A stretch of 64,000 nt of DNA from an uncultured Clostridia bacterium. GTDB taxonomy: Bacteria; Bacillota; Clostridia; TANB77; CAG-508. The translations under genes and the position numbers were made by a program. Shown in pieces: positions 30,256 to 39,862 of this stretch. Under the pieces are notes generated by a model. That model saw only the letters and a list, made by a program, of their open reading frames with translations. It searched no databases and had not been told where the DNA came from. The stretch spans positions 27,038 to 91,037 of the forward strand of contig CANQPY010000002.1 of assembly GCA_947625835.1 (NCBI GenBank). The letters run 5' to 3'. How positions within the stretch are numbered: the stretch's first letter is position 1; the number at the start of each line of letters is the position of its first letter.

Positions 30256-33200
30256 TTACCATTCTTCTTTATTTGTGTATTTTTTTACAACTATTTCATG
30301 TTCTTCCGGATTTAATACTAGCAATGTTGAATCTACCAAACTTTGAATGTCTTGCAATTTGTCAGGTGGTGCAGCAAAAATTGCTTGAAATCCAATTTTC
30401 TTTAATAGTTTTATGCTTTCTTCTATTCTCTCACTATCCATTTTGCTAAATGCTTCATCAAATACAATTAATCTAATTGTATTTTCATTATTTTTTATTC
30501 TATAGACTTGTGCAAATGATGCAAGTATAGAAATATAGAAAGGTGTTTGAGTTTCTCCTCCTGATTTTTTAAGTAATGTTTTTGATAATCTCTGTTCGTT
30601 TCCAGTTTGGTCTTTTACAATCAAGTCAAAATTCAAATATGTTCTATAATCTGTATATTCTTTTATGTTTTTTTCATATTCCTCGTCTGAAATCATATTT
30701 GAATTTATATCTGTTGTTGTTACTTTATCAAATAATTCTTTTATTTCTTCAGAATATTTTTGATTAAACTGTTCTTGTCCAATTCCCCAATCGCCTAATA
30801 ACATTTCGTCTGTTATCATGTTATAAAATCTTTTATATTCTTGTTTTGGCGATACTTTAAAACTATAGCTATCTGTTCCAAACCTATGCTCTCCTAAAGC
30901 ATCATTTAATTCTTTTATTTGAGATTTTACTTCATCTATATTTGACTTTAATTTATCCAAAAATTCTATTCTAAACTGCTCATATGCTTTTTTTCGTGAA
31001 TCGTCTATTTTTTCTAAATAATTTGGTAAGTCTATTTCTTTTAATTGTTTTAGTGCTTCTGAAAATTCTTGATTACTTCCATCATGAATGTTATAAGATA
31101 ATTGATATTTTGTGTTGTAATCACTTCTTTTGTCTTCTAACTCTGTTTTTGCTTCTTCTTTTTTTATTGTTGTAGATTTTAAAATCCTTAAAAATGTTTC
31201 TTGTATTTTTGGCGCTGTTTTCTTTAATGCTTCTTTTCCATATCTTTCTTCTCCAATGCTTTCTTGCCAAGAAGCGTCATATTGGTCTTCAATTTGTAAA
31301 CATTTAAGGTTTAAATCTTCTTGTAATTTTGGTATTTCTATGTTTTCATTTCTTTCGATTTCTGTTCTTAAATTTTCTATTTTCTTTGTATTTTCAAGAA
31401 TTAAATTTTCTTTTTCCTTTTCTAGTTTTGTTTTTTCGTTTATTTTTGCTGTTATATTATTTAACCAAAATAAATCCATACCATTTAATTCTTCTTGTAA
31501 TTTGCTTTTTTTGCTAACATATTCTGCTTTTTCAATAGAGTTTTGTATGTCAATATCAAAGTTTGATATGTCGTTTTCACTGAAATTTGTAATTTCTTTA
31601 ACATTTCCCATTATTTGCATAATTGTTTCTTCATTTGCTATTTTATTTTCTAATTCTTGTAATTCTTTCTCTTTTATCTGTTTTTGCTTTTCTAGTGCTC
31701 CTTTACCAATTGTAGGATATTTATAAAGTTTAGGATTAATTCTTCTTAACACATAGCCTTGGTATAACATACCGGTCTTTCGTTATTGCTATTTTATTAT
31801 TTCTTAATTCTTCTATTGTTTCGCATTTTACAACTCTTCCTAATAGATAATCAACATATGTTTTTGCTAAATTATTTTGTGTTATTATTTCTTTTGCTAA
31901 ACTATTTTCTAAAACTTGATTATTTTCTTTTTGCATTTTTTCAATATCTACTAAACCAAATGAATGAATTTTATCATTGTTTTTTGCTATTTCTCTATAT
32001 ATTTTAGATGCTTCTTCAAAAAATTCTGGGGCAATAATAAGATATTTTTTTTGTGTATTTAGATACCCTTCTATAGCATTTTGCCATTTAATATCTTTTA
32101 TTTCTAATAAATCAGACAAAATAGAAATTTTGATTTCTTTCCCTATTTTTTCTTTTAATCTTTTTTCTATTTCTAATTTAAAACTAATTAATTCTGGTTC
32201 ATATGGAGTAATCCCAGATTTTAACTTATTAATGTCTTCTTCTAAAACTTTTTTATTGCTTAGGTCTTTATCCTTTTCTTGTTTTGTTTCAAAAAATATT
32301 GTATTTCCTAATTTAATTAGTTTTTCTATTTTTTCTTTTATCTCTTTTAATGCTTCTATTTCTAAACTACAAAAATTACTTTCATTGATATTTTCTAGGT
32401 ATTTTATAAGATCTTTTAAACTTGTTAATTCTTGTATTTCATCTGCTACAATTTTATTTTTTATTTGCTCTAGTTTTAAAATATTTGCATTCCATATTAA
32501 ACTATTATTTCTTAAGAAATTTATATCTTTTAATTCTACTTCTTCTACTGTTTTTATTTTATTATTTAAATTTTCTATTTTGTCAATAATATTTTTTCTT
32601 TTTTGCTCTACATCTGATTTTGCTCTAGTTTCTATTAATTCTGTAATTTCGTCTGATAATTTTTGCTTTTCTGAATCTAATTTTTTAGTGTTTTCTTCTA
32701 TACTTTGTTTTTGTAATTTTTTATTTTCTACATCTGTCTTTAATTTTTCTTGTAAATCTAATAATATTTGTTTTTCTGCTCTCCAAATTAAGTATTGTTC
32801 TTCTCTTTCTTTAGATACTTGCATAATATAATTGTTGTATGTATTTTGTATTGTTTCTAATTCATTTTCTCTAATTTTCATATTTTCTACTTGTTTTGAT
32901 AAATTATTGTATTGCCTTATATTTTCTTGCATTGAAGTAATATCTATTTTGTTTTTTACATCACATACATATTCTACGATAAATTTTTCTATATCATCTA
33001 TTGGCGTAAATGTAACTGCTTTTTTAAATAAATTATAAAATTTTTGGTTTAATCCGCCAAGTTTTCCTTTTTCTTCTTCTTGATATTGTCTGTTGCTTGT
33101 ATATATTTCAAAATTTTTGCTTCCATATTCCATTTGTAAAAAACTTTTTAAATCTTTGTAAGGAAGTGGTATATTATTTTCTCCTACAAATTCATTATTT

Positions 33201-33604
33201 GGCATTGTTCCATTTATATAGAAAAAATGGCTTTCTGTGTCGCTATCTTTATATACATCAAAAACAACTTCAAGGCAAAAGTTTTTTCTTGTTACCTTGT
33301 CCAAAAATTCACAAACAATGTATGTAGAAAATCTGTCTACTCTTAAATATTTATATCCTGTGTCTCCGTCGTCACCAATTTCTCCTTTTAAATATCCTTC
33401 TAAACTCCTTCCTGCTTTGTCATTTGCTGCTTTATTAAAAAATGTCCCTCTTGTATCTCCTAATATTAATAGTTGCAAAGCATCTAGGATTGTTGATTTT
33501 CCAGACCCATTTTTACCTGTCAAAAAATTGATATTATCAAATTCAATCATTTGTTTATTTATATAATGCCAATTTATTAACAACATTCTTTTTAATGTTT
33601 TCAT
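30256..33604 (-). CDS. jetC: Wadjet SMC-like ATPase JetC (one CGG +1 site)
   Basis: A 1115-residue MukB/SMC-like ATPase that extrudes DNA loops in Wadjet. Walker A is GKNGSGKST (residues 30-38), long coiled coils fill the middle, the signature SGGETQTPFYISILASFAQ lies near residue 1020 and Walker B LIVFDEAFSKMDSERIEE near 1050. The frame breaks at CGG 31774-31772 (AAA GAC CGG TAT, Gly611); skipping the C gives Asp-Gly-Met-Leu-Tyr-Gln-Gly, the usual hinge-side segment. The ATGA overlap with jetB (4 nt) suggests coupled translation. Confidence 0.92.
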
Positions 33605-34251
33605 TCTTCTTCTACCACCATTTCTTCATTTTCTGATTCTTCATCTTCTACTTCTTCTATTATTGAATTTATTGATTTACTTAAAGTTGCTATTTTTTCA
33701 TTTGTTATTACAAATAAAATGGATGGTAAAATGATAATTTTTGTTTCTGGTTTTTCTAATATTCCATCTATTTTTTGTATTATATTAAAGTTAATTAAAT
33801 TAGATAAAGCATTCCTTATTTCTATGTCAGATGGCTTTTTTGTATATGCTCCAACATCTATTAAAGTTTTTATGATGTCTGATACACTAACAATAGTATC
33901 TGTGTTTAATTTTACTGTTTCTCTGTCTTCATCAAATTTTAGCCTTAATCCATATAAAAATATTGTAGTATTTTTATCTAACCTTTTTTTGTTATATCCA
34001 AATTCATTTTCTATGTACATTACTTCATAGTTGCTATCTTTTATTAATTTAAATCCTGCAAGTGATAAATATTCTCTAAATAATTCTATATTTCTATCAA
34101 TAAATCTGTAATCTGCATTGTATTTGAATGTTTTTTGATTTTTGTCATACATTCTATTTACAATAAATGTTTTTGCAAGTATCATACTCACTACTCTTTT
34201 AAAATTTTCTTTTTCTGCATTTGTTAGTTCATTATATTTTTCTATAAACAT
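33601..34251 (-). CDS. jetB: Wadjet subunit JetB (DUF4194)
   Basis: A 216-residue kite-like (MukE-type) partner of JetC. The sequence FVNRMYDKNQKTFKYNADYRFIDRNIELFREYLSLAGFKL near residues 31-70 and the winged-helix part IVSVSDIIKTLIDVGAYTKK match DUF4194. An acidic Glu-rich tail ends the protein. It starts 1 nt after the jetA stop and overlaps jetC by 4 nt. No CGG codon. Confidence 0.88.
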   Translation of the reverse strand: MFIEKYNELTNAEKENFKRVVSMILAKTFIVNRMYDKNQKTFKYNADYRFIDRNIELFREYLSLAGFKLIKDSNYEVMYIENEFGYNKKRLDKNTTIFLYGLRLKFDEDRETVKLNTDTIVSVSDIIKTLIDVGAYTKKPSDIEIRNALSNLINFNIIQKIDGILEKPETKIIILPSILFVITNEKIATLSKSINSIIEEVEDEESENEEMVVEEE

Positions 34252-35628
34252 TTAATTTCTCCTTATAAATTTGATATTTGGTATTTTAAATCCATTGTTA
34301 TTTATGGTTTCATTACTATCTTGCATATAATAAAAACTTTTATCGTATTTTCCTGCTTTTATTGTTGCAAGTATTAATAATATAAGGTCTTCTGTCGTGT
34401 TTAATTTTATTTCTGATGATGTTATAAATGGTTTACCTTTGAAATTTGCTTCCATAAATTCATTTATTTTTTGATTGCTATATAATTTTTCTAAACTTTT
34501 TGCAAATTCATAAAATGCTTTGGAATCAATTTCTTTTTCTTGTTTTAATGCTAATGGTTTTCCTTGCTTTCGTTTATCGTTAGAATTTCTAATGTAGATT
34601 GAATCTTTTGATACATATTCTTGCTTTAGTAATTTTACTTCTTCTTCCATTTTTTCTATAACTTTTTCTTTTTTAGAGTTTTTTAATATGTTTACTAGTT
34701 TGCCTTTTAATTCTTTATCACTTGTTAATAAATATTGTATTCGGTTAACAGATGCTCTTACATAGTCTGTGTTTTTTATTTCAATTTGATCCATAGTAAA
34801 ATCTATATTTTCATATATTTCTATTACTGTTCTAATTTTATTTAAAATATCGTTTTCTGCTTCTTCTCTTGATTCATATTTTTTGTGTTTTGTTGCAACA
34901 TTTATTGTAGCATCCAATAATTCTGCATCTGCTAATATGGTATTTAACATATCTCTTATAGGGGCTTTATAACGTGGTATAGAGTCTCTTGTAAATCTTG
35001 GAAATATCATTTCATCACTATATTCTTTGTATTTAAAAAAGTGCTCTTTCATAATGTCATTTATGTTGTCTTGGTTTATCATTTGCCTATGGAATCTTCC
35101 TAGACTATTGTATAGTGATTTTAATTCTGTTATTAGTTGCATTGTGTTGTTATATGCTGTGTTGATGGCATTGTATGTTTCGTTTTTTTCGATACTTGCC
35201 AGTTTTAAACTGGAATATGTTGCAAATACATATGAATTGTATTCAACTTGTTCTTCTTGTACAATGGAATATAATAGATCTAAAAATTTTATTGAATAAT
35301 CTGGTAATATAATGTTTTCTTCAAATGAATTTCTTTGCATTTCAAATTCAATCCAGCCAGCCCATTTTAATTTTCTTAATAAAAAATAGGCTTTGCTGGA
35401 AATATTATTATCTTTTAATTCATTTATATCTTCATCTTCTGAAAAGTCTTCTTGATTGAATTCTTCTTCTAAGTTGTTTATTAGCCTTGCTATGATGTTG
35501 TCTTTTGATATAGACATTTCTTGCTTAAAAGCTTCTCTTAATACAAATAATGCATCTACATATATTTTTTTATTTTTTGATACTAATATAGAAAAGAAAT
35601 TTTCTGGTATTTTATCAAATAAATTCAT
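34252..35628 (-). CDS. jetA: Wadjet subunit JetA (DUF5716)
   Basis: A 458-residue kleisin-like (MukF-type) subunit that bridges the JetC heads. The N-terminus MNLFDKIPENFFSILVSKNKKIYVDALFVL is the family signature. The rest is helical. The gene order jetA-jetB-jetC-jetD matches Wadjet type I. The ATG overlaps the stop of the DUF362 gene by one base (TAATG). No CGG codon. Confidence 0.87.
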   Translation of the reverse strand: MNLFDKIPENFFSILVSKNKKIYVDALFVLREAFKQEMSISKDNIIARLINNLEEEFNQEDFSEDEDINELKDNNISSKAYFLLRKLKWAGWIEFEMQRNSFEENIILPDYSIKFLDLLYSIVQEEQVEYNSYVFATYSSLKLASIEKNETYNAINTAYNNTMQLITELKSLYNSLGRFHRQMINQDNINDIMKEHFFKYKEYSDEMIFPRFTRDSIPRYKAPIRDMLNTILADAELLDATINVATKHKKYESREEAENDILNKIRTVIEIYENIDFTMDQIEIKNTDYVRASVNRIQYLLTSDKELKGKLVNILKNSKKEKVIEKMEEEVKLLKQEYVSKDSIYIRNSNDKRKQGKPLALKQEKEIDSKAFYEFAKSLEKLYSNQKINEFMEANFKGKPFITSSEIKLNTTEDLILLILATIKAGKYDKSFYYMQDSNETINNNGFKIPNIKFIRRN

Positions 35629-36512
35629 TATGGCTCCTCCATAATCAATTCATACTCTCTTGAACCCATACCAAGGTCTGCTGCCGCTTCTATTGTATGA
35701 ATTCCATGTCTAGACTCAATTCTCTCTACTAAATGGTCTCTACCTGGATCATTTGAATTATATACTAAATCAATACAAGCTTGGTCAATAGCAACAGGGT
35801 CAGTACTTGCTAAAATTCCGATATCCTTCATGCATGGGTCTTCTGCAACATTACAACAATCACAATCTACACTCATATTACACATAACATTAATATATAC
35901 AATGTTATCTCCAAATTTTTTAGTTACACTACTTGCTGCATCTGCCATTGCTTCTAAAAACTTTAATTGGTCTACTTGGAACATTTCCTCATAACTTGCA
36001 TTTTCTTTTCCAACACAATGAATATATCTTTTTCCTTTACCAGATGCAACACCAATTGATAATTGTTTTAATGCTCCTCCAAAACCTCCCATAGGGTGTC
36101 CTTTAAAATGTGATAATACAAGCATAGAATCATATTTATCGATATTTTTACCTACATAATTTTTCTTGATTACTTTTCCATTTGGAATTTCTAAAATTTT
36201 GTCTTCACCTTCTGCATCCATAATATCAACTGTAAAGTATTTTGTCCAACCATGTTCCTTCATTAGTTCATTATGTTTTTCAGTTGTATCTCTTGCACCA
36301 TCATATGCTGTATTACATTCTACAACAGTACCATTTACATGTTCTACAATGTCTTTTACCATTTCTGGTCTGATGTAATTTTGATTGCCTCTTTCTCCAG
36401 AATGTAGTTTTACGGCTACATTTCCTTGTAATTTTCTGCCAACTGTCTCATACATTTTTACAATGTTTTGTGGTGTTATTTCTTTGCAAAAATAAACTTT
36501 TGATTTTTCCAT
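35628..36512 (-). CDS. DUF362 protein
   Basis: A 294-residue protein of the DUF362 family. Family features: VAVKLHSGERGNQNYIRPEMVKDIV, GHPMGGFGGALKQLSIG and the Cys-rich cluster VDCDCCNVAEDPC near residues 214-226, which could hold an iron-sulfur cluster though it is shorter than a true ferredoxin domain. Function unknown. Its stop overlaps the jetA start, so the defence genes may be translationally coupled to it. Confidence 0.88.
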   Translation of the reverse strand: MEKSKVYFCKEITPQNIVKMYETVGRKLQGNVAVKLHSGERGNQNYIRPEMVKDIVEHVNGTVVECNTAYDGARDTTEKHNELMKEHGWTKYFTVDIMDAEGEDKILEIPNGKVIKKNYVGKNIDKYDSMLVLSHFKGHPMGGFGGALKQLSIGVASGKGKRYIHCVGKENASYEEMFQVDQLKFLEAMADAASSVTKKFGDNIVYINVMCNMSVDCDCCNVAEDPCMKDIGILASTDPVAIDQACIDLVYNSNDPGRDHLVERIESRHGIHTIEAAADLGMGSREYELIMEEP

Positions 36513-36577
36513 AATTTTTCCCTCTTTTCTATTATTTTAATTTTATTATAACCTTTAAAATTATATTGATCTACTAT

Positions 36578-37171
36578 TTACGTATTTTTTTCATTAAATT
36601 TTTGTCTTTTTTCTTTTCTTAATTGTTTTTTCTTATCAGCTCTTTTTTTATTCAAAGACATTAAAATAATAATTAAAATTAATGCAATCAATGTAAAACG
36701 ATTTTTTAAAACTTCTGTAACAATTCCAAATTTATTAATTTTAAATTGGAATTTTCCTTCTATTTTATCGTATGTTGTCATTTCTTTATCTGGTGCATTA
36801 TTATTATCACCTTTTGTTTTATATTTTGTAATTCCATTTTCTTCTATAATGCTAATGACTCTATGAGTAACTATTAAGCCATCTTCGTCAAAAGAAATAA
36901 TATCATTTTCTTTAATTTTCTCTTTTGGAACTTCTTTAATAAAAATTGCATCGCCTATATTTATTGTTGGCTCCATGCTACCAGATACAATAACAAAATT
37001 TTTATAGCCAAAAAAGTCTGGTGTTTTATTAGGATTTATAAATGATTTTATTATTAATGTGAAATTAAATACAATGATTGGAATTAATATTATATAAATT
37101 ATAATACTAAATATCTTTCCAATCAAATGCATTTTTTTATATTCTTTCTGCACTTTATCTATTTTATACAT
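36578..37171 (-). CDS. SipW-type (ER-like) signal peptidase I
   Basis: A 197-residue membrane protein. VSGSMEPTINIGDAIF holds the catalytic Ser (about residue 64) and IVTHRVISI the His that replaces Lys in ER-type and SipW enzymes; TKGDNNNAPD is the usual third motif. Membrane helices lie near residues 17-40 and 158-172. It cleaves signal peptides, often for sporulation or surface proteins. A basic tail ends the protein. Confidence 0.88.
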   Translation of the reverse strand: MYKIDKVQKEYKKMHLIGKIFSIIIYIILIPIIVFNFTLIIKSFINPNKTPDFFGYKNFVIVSGSMEPTINIGDAIFIKEVPKEKIKENDIISFDEDGLIVTHRVISIIEENGITKYKTKGDNNNAPDKEMTTYDKIEGKFQFKINKFGIVTEVLKNRFTLIALILIIILMSLNKKRADKKKQLRKEKRQKFNEKNT

Positions 37172-37193
37172 TTTTTCTCCTCATCATTAGTTA

Positions 37194-39803
37194 TTATTCT
37201 GTTCTTAATGCTTCTACTGGATCTTTTTTGCTTGCCATTTTTGCTGGTATAAGTCCTGCAATTATTGTCAATAACATACTAATTATTACAAGTATAACTC
37301 CTGCAACTGGTGGGACCATTGTTGTAACAGTTACACCTGTTAATGCACGAATTGCACTATTTATTGGAATAGTTAATAAAATTGTAATTCCTATTCCTAA
37401 TAGTCCTGCAATTAGTCCCACAATAAATGTTTCTGCATTAAATACTCTTGATATGTCTTTTTTAGATGCACCAATTGCTCTTAAAATACCTATTTCTTTT
37501 GTTCTTTCTAATACAGATATATATGTTATTATACCAATCATTATTGAAGAAACAATTAAAGATATTGCAACAAAAGCTATTAATACATAACTAATAGTAT
37601 CAACAATTTGGCTAACTGATTTCATCATAAGACCTACTATATCTGTATAATTTATAACATTTTCTTCTTTTCCTTCGTCTTTTTGTTTTTGATTGTAGCT
37701 TTCTATGATATCCGCAATTTTGTCTTTTGCTTCAAAGTTTTTTGGATATATACTTATAGATGTTGGTTTATCTAAATCTATTGCACTTAATGTTTTCATA
37801 TTTTTTTCAAAACTTGCATTTTTGTTTTCTGCATATGCTTCCATCATTTGGGCAATTTGTTCGTTGCTTAATCTACTCATTGCCATTTTTTGCTCAGCAG
37901 ACAAAGAATTGTAATCAAAGTTTGCATTTTTTTCATCTTCTGTTGGAAATTTTAATCCTGAAAATACATTTGTTTCTTGATCTTCCTTTTGCTCTTTAAC
38001 AATTTCTGACTCATTAGATTTGTTTATAACATATTCTTTTAAGTCTTTTGTGTAGCCTATTCCACTAGTTACTGCTGTTGCAGCTATACTTTCTTCGTTT
38101 TGTTTAATTATTCCTACTACTTTTATGCTTTCTGCATCTGCAATTTTTTGTTTTAAATAATCTTCATCTTCACTTTTATCTAGCCATATTCCGTTTTCCT
38201 TGTTATAATAGTCTGAATTTAAAATTAATTTAAAAGATAAATTTAATAATTCATCATAAGAATAACTTGTTGCTTCTTCTGATTCTTCTAATTTTTCTCC
38301 TTTTTCTACTGCTTTCCATTTTTCTTCTAGTTCTTTTTGATCTTTTAGTCCTAATGAATATAGAGTATAATCATCAATTCTTCCGTCTTCTTTTAATATT
38401 AGAACAACTTCATTATAGTTACTTGGCCACTTTCCTTTAACTAAATCATATTGTTGTTTTAGTAAATCTTCATTATCTAACATTTCTATAAAAATGTCAG
38501 TATTTGTCATCATAGAACTTCCAAACATTGATGCTACAGAAGAATTTTGACCTGCTTCTATCATTTCTCCCATTCCAAAGGCATTCATTACAGTACTTGG
38601 GTTTACTCTAACTATTCCGTCATCTGTATTTTCTTTGTATAAATTGATTTTTAAGTTATAGTCGTATGCTATACTGTTGCTATTTTCTGTAATATCATTA
38701 TTTTCTTCTAAATATTTTTTTAGCTCTGCTAAGTTGTTGTTTTGCTTTTTATTAGAAAGAGTATTTATCATTTCATTCATTACATCTGCAGAATAAGCTT
38801 TGCCTTCTTCTTGATTTGGATTTTCCTCTAAGTCTCCCATCATTGATTTCATCATACTTGACATATCTATTGTGGATTCTTCTATTATAATTGGATAAGA
38901 TGATAATGTTTCTTCTTCTACTCTATCTATGTAATTTTGTACTCCAGTAGATATTGCCAAAATAAGTGCTATTCCTATAATTCCAATACTTCCTGCAAAT
39001 GATGTTAATATTGTTCTTCCTTTTTTGGTCATTAAGTTATTTAGACTTAATCTTAAAGCAGTAAAAAATTTCATTGATGTTCTGCCTGATTTTGCTTTGT
39101 TTTCTTCTTTTTCTTGGTCTTCTTTTGTAAATGGTTTAGAGTCATCTGTAATTAAGCCATCTAAAATTTTTATAACTCTTGTAGAGTATTTTTCAGCTAA
39201 GTCTGGATTGTGTGTAACCATAATTATTAATTTATCTTTGGAAATTTCTTTTAATATTTCCATGATTTGTACACTAGTTTTTGTGTCTAATGCACCTGTT
39301 GGCTCATCTGCTAAAATAATATCTGGGTTGTTTACTAATGCTCTTGCAATTGCTACTCTTTGCATTTGCCCACCTGATAGTTGATTTGGCTTCTTATTTA
39401 TTTGTTCTTTTAATCCCACATCTTCTAATGCTTTTACTGCTCTTTTTCTTCTTTCCTTTTTTGATACCCCTGAAATTGTTAATGCTAATTCTACATTTGA
39501 TAAAACTGTTTGATGTGGTATTAAGTTATAGCTTTGAAATACAAAACCAATTGAGTAATTTCTGTATGCATCCCAGTCTTTATCTTTAAATTGTTTTGTT
39601 GACTTTCCGTTTATTATTAAGTCACCTTCAGTGTATCTGTCTAATCCTCCTATGATGTTTAGCAAAGTAGTTTTTCCACATCCACTTTGCCCTAATATTG
39701 ATACAAATTCATTTTTTCTAAATTCAATGTTGATTCCTTTTAATGCATGAACAATAGAATCTCCTGAAATATAGTCTTTTTTAATGTTTTGTAATTTTAA
39801 CAC
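37194..39803 (-). CDS. MacB-like ABC transporter, ATPase fused to permease
   Basis: An 869-residue fusion. The N-terminal ATPase domain shows LGQSGCGKTT (Walker A, about residue 38), LSGGQMQRVAIARAL and IILADEPTGALD. The permease half has four membrane helices: one near residue 270 and three in the C-terminal region (KEIGILRAIGASKKDISRVFNAE), with a large outside domain between. This MacB/LolCDE-like form exports peptides or lipids. The start is GTG at 39803 after AGGAGGG. No CGG codon. Confidence 0.9.
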   Translation of the reverse strand: MLKLQNIKKDYISGDSIVHALKGINIEFRKNEFVSILGQSGCGKTTLLNIIGGLDRYTEGDLIINGKSTKQFKDKDWDAYRNYSIGFVFQSYNLIPHQTVLSNVELALTISGVSKKERRKRAVKALEDVGLKEQINKKPNQLSGGQMQRVAIARALVNNPDIILADEPTGALDTKTSVQIMEILKEISKDKLIIMVTHNPDLAEKYSTRVIKILDGLITDDSKPFTKEDQEKEENKAKSGRTSMKFFTALRLSLNNLMTKKGRTILTSFAGSIGIIGIALILAISTGVQNYIDRVEEETLSSYPIIIEESTIDMSSMMKSMMGDLEENPNQEEGKAYSADVMNEMINTLSNKKQNNNLAELKKYLEENNDITENSNSIAYDYNLKINLYKENTDDGIVRVNPSTVMNAFGMGEMIEAGQNSSVASMFGSSMMTNTDIFIEMLDNEDLLKQQYDLVKGKWPSNYNEVVLILKEDGRIDDYTLYSLGLKDQKELEEKWKAVEKGEKLEESEEATSYSYDELLNLSFKLILNSDYYNKENGIWLDKSEDEDYLKQKIADAESIKVVGIIKQNEESIAATAVTSGIGYTKDLKEYVINKSNESEIVKEQKEDQETNVFSGLKFPTEDEKNANFDYNSLSAEQKMAMSRLSNEQIAQMMEAYAENKNASFEKNMKTLSAIDLDKPTSISIYPKNFEAKDKIADIIESYNQKQKDEGKEENVINYTDIVGLMMKSVSQIVDTISYVLIAFVAISLIVSSIMIGIITYISVLERTKEIGILRAIGASKKDISRVFNAETFIVGLIAGLLGIGITILLTIPINSAIRALTGVTVTTMVPPVAGVILVIISMLLTIIAGLIPAKMASKKDPVEALRTE

Positions 39804-39828
39804 TTTCTAGTTTCCCTCCTAAACCTTA

Positions 39829-39862
39829 AAAATAAAGATTTGGCAATATGCCAAAACCTTAT
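39829..39862 (-). terminator. Intrinsic terminator after the acidic protein gene
   Basis: Minus strand AAGGTTTTGGCATATTGCCA and AATCTTTATTTTT form a hairpin with a T-run directly after the stop of the 39859-41802 gene. Confidence 0.7.

Noticed and set aside
29016..30262. JetD region as three separate small genes
   Set aside because: The pieces join at two CGG sites into one DUF3322/DUF2220 protein of normal length; the inner pieces have no ribosome sites.
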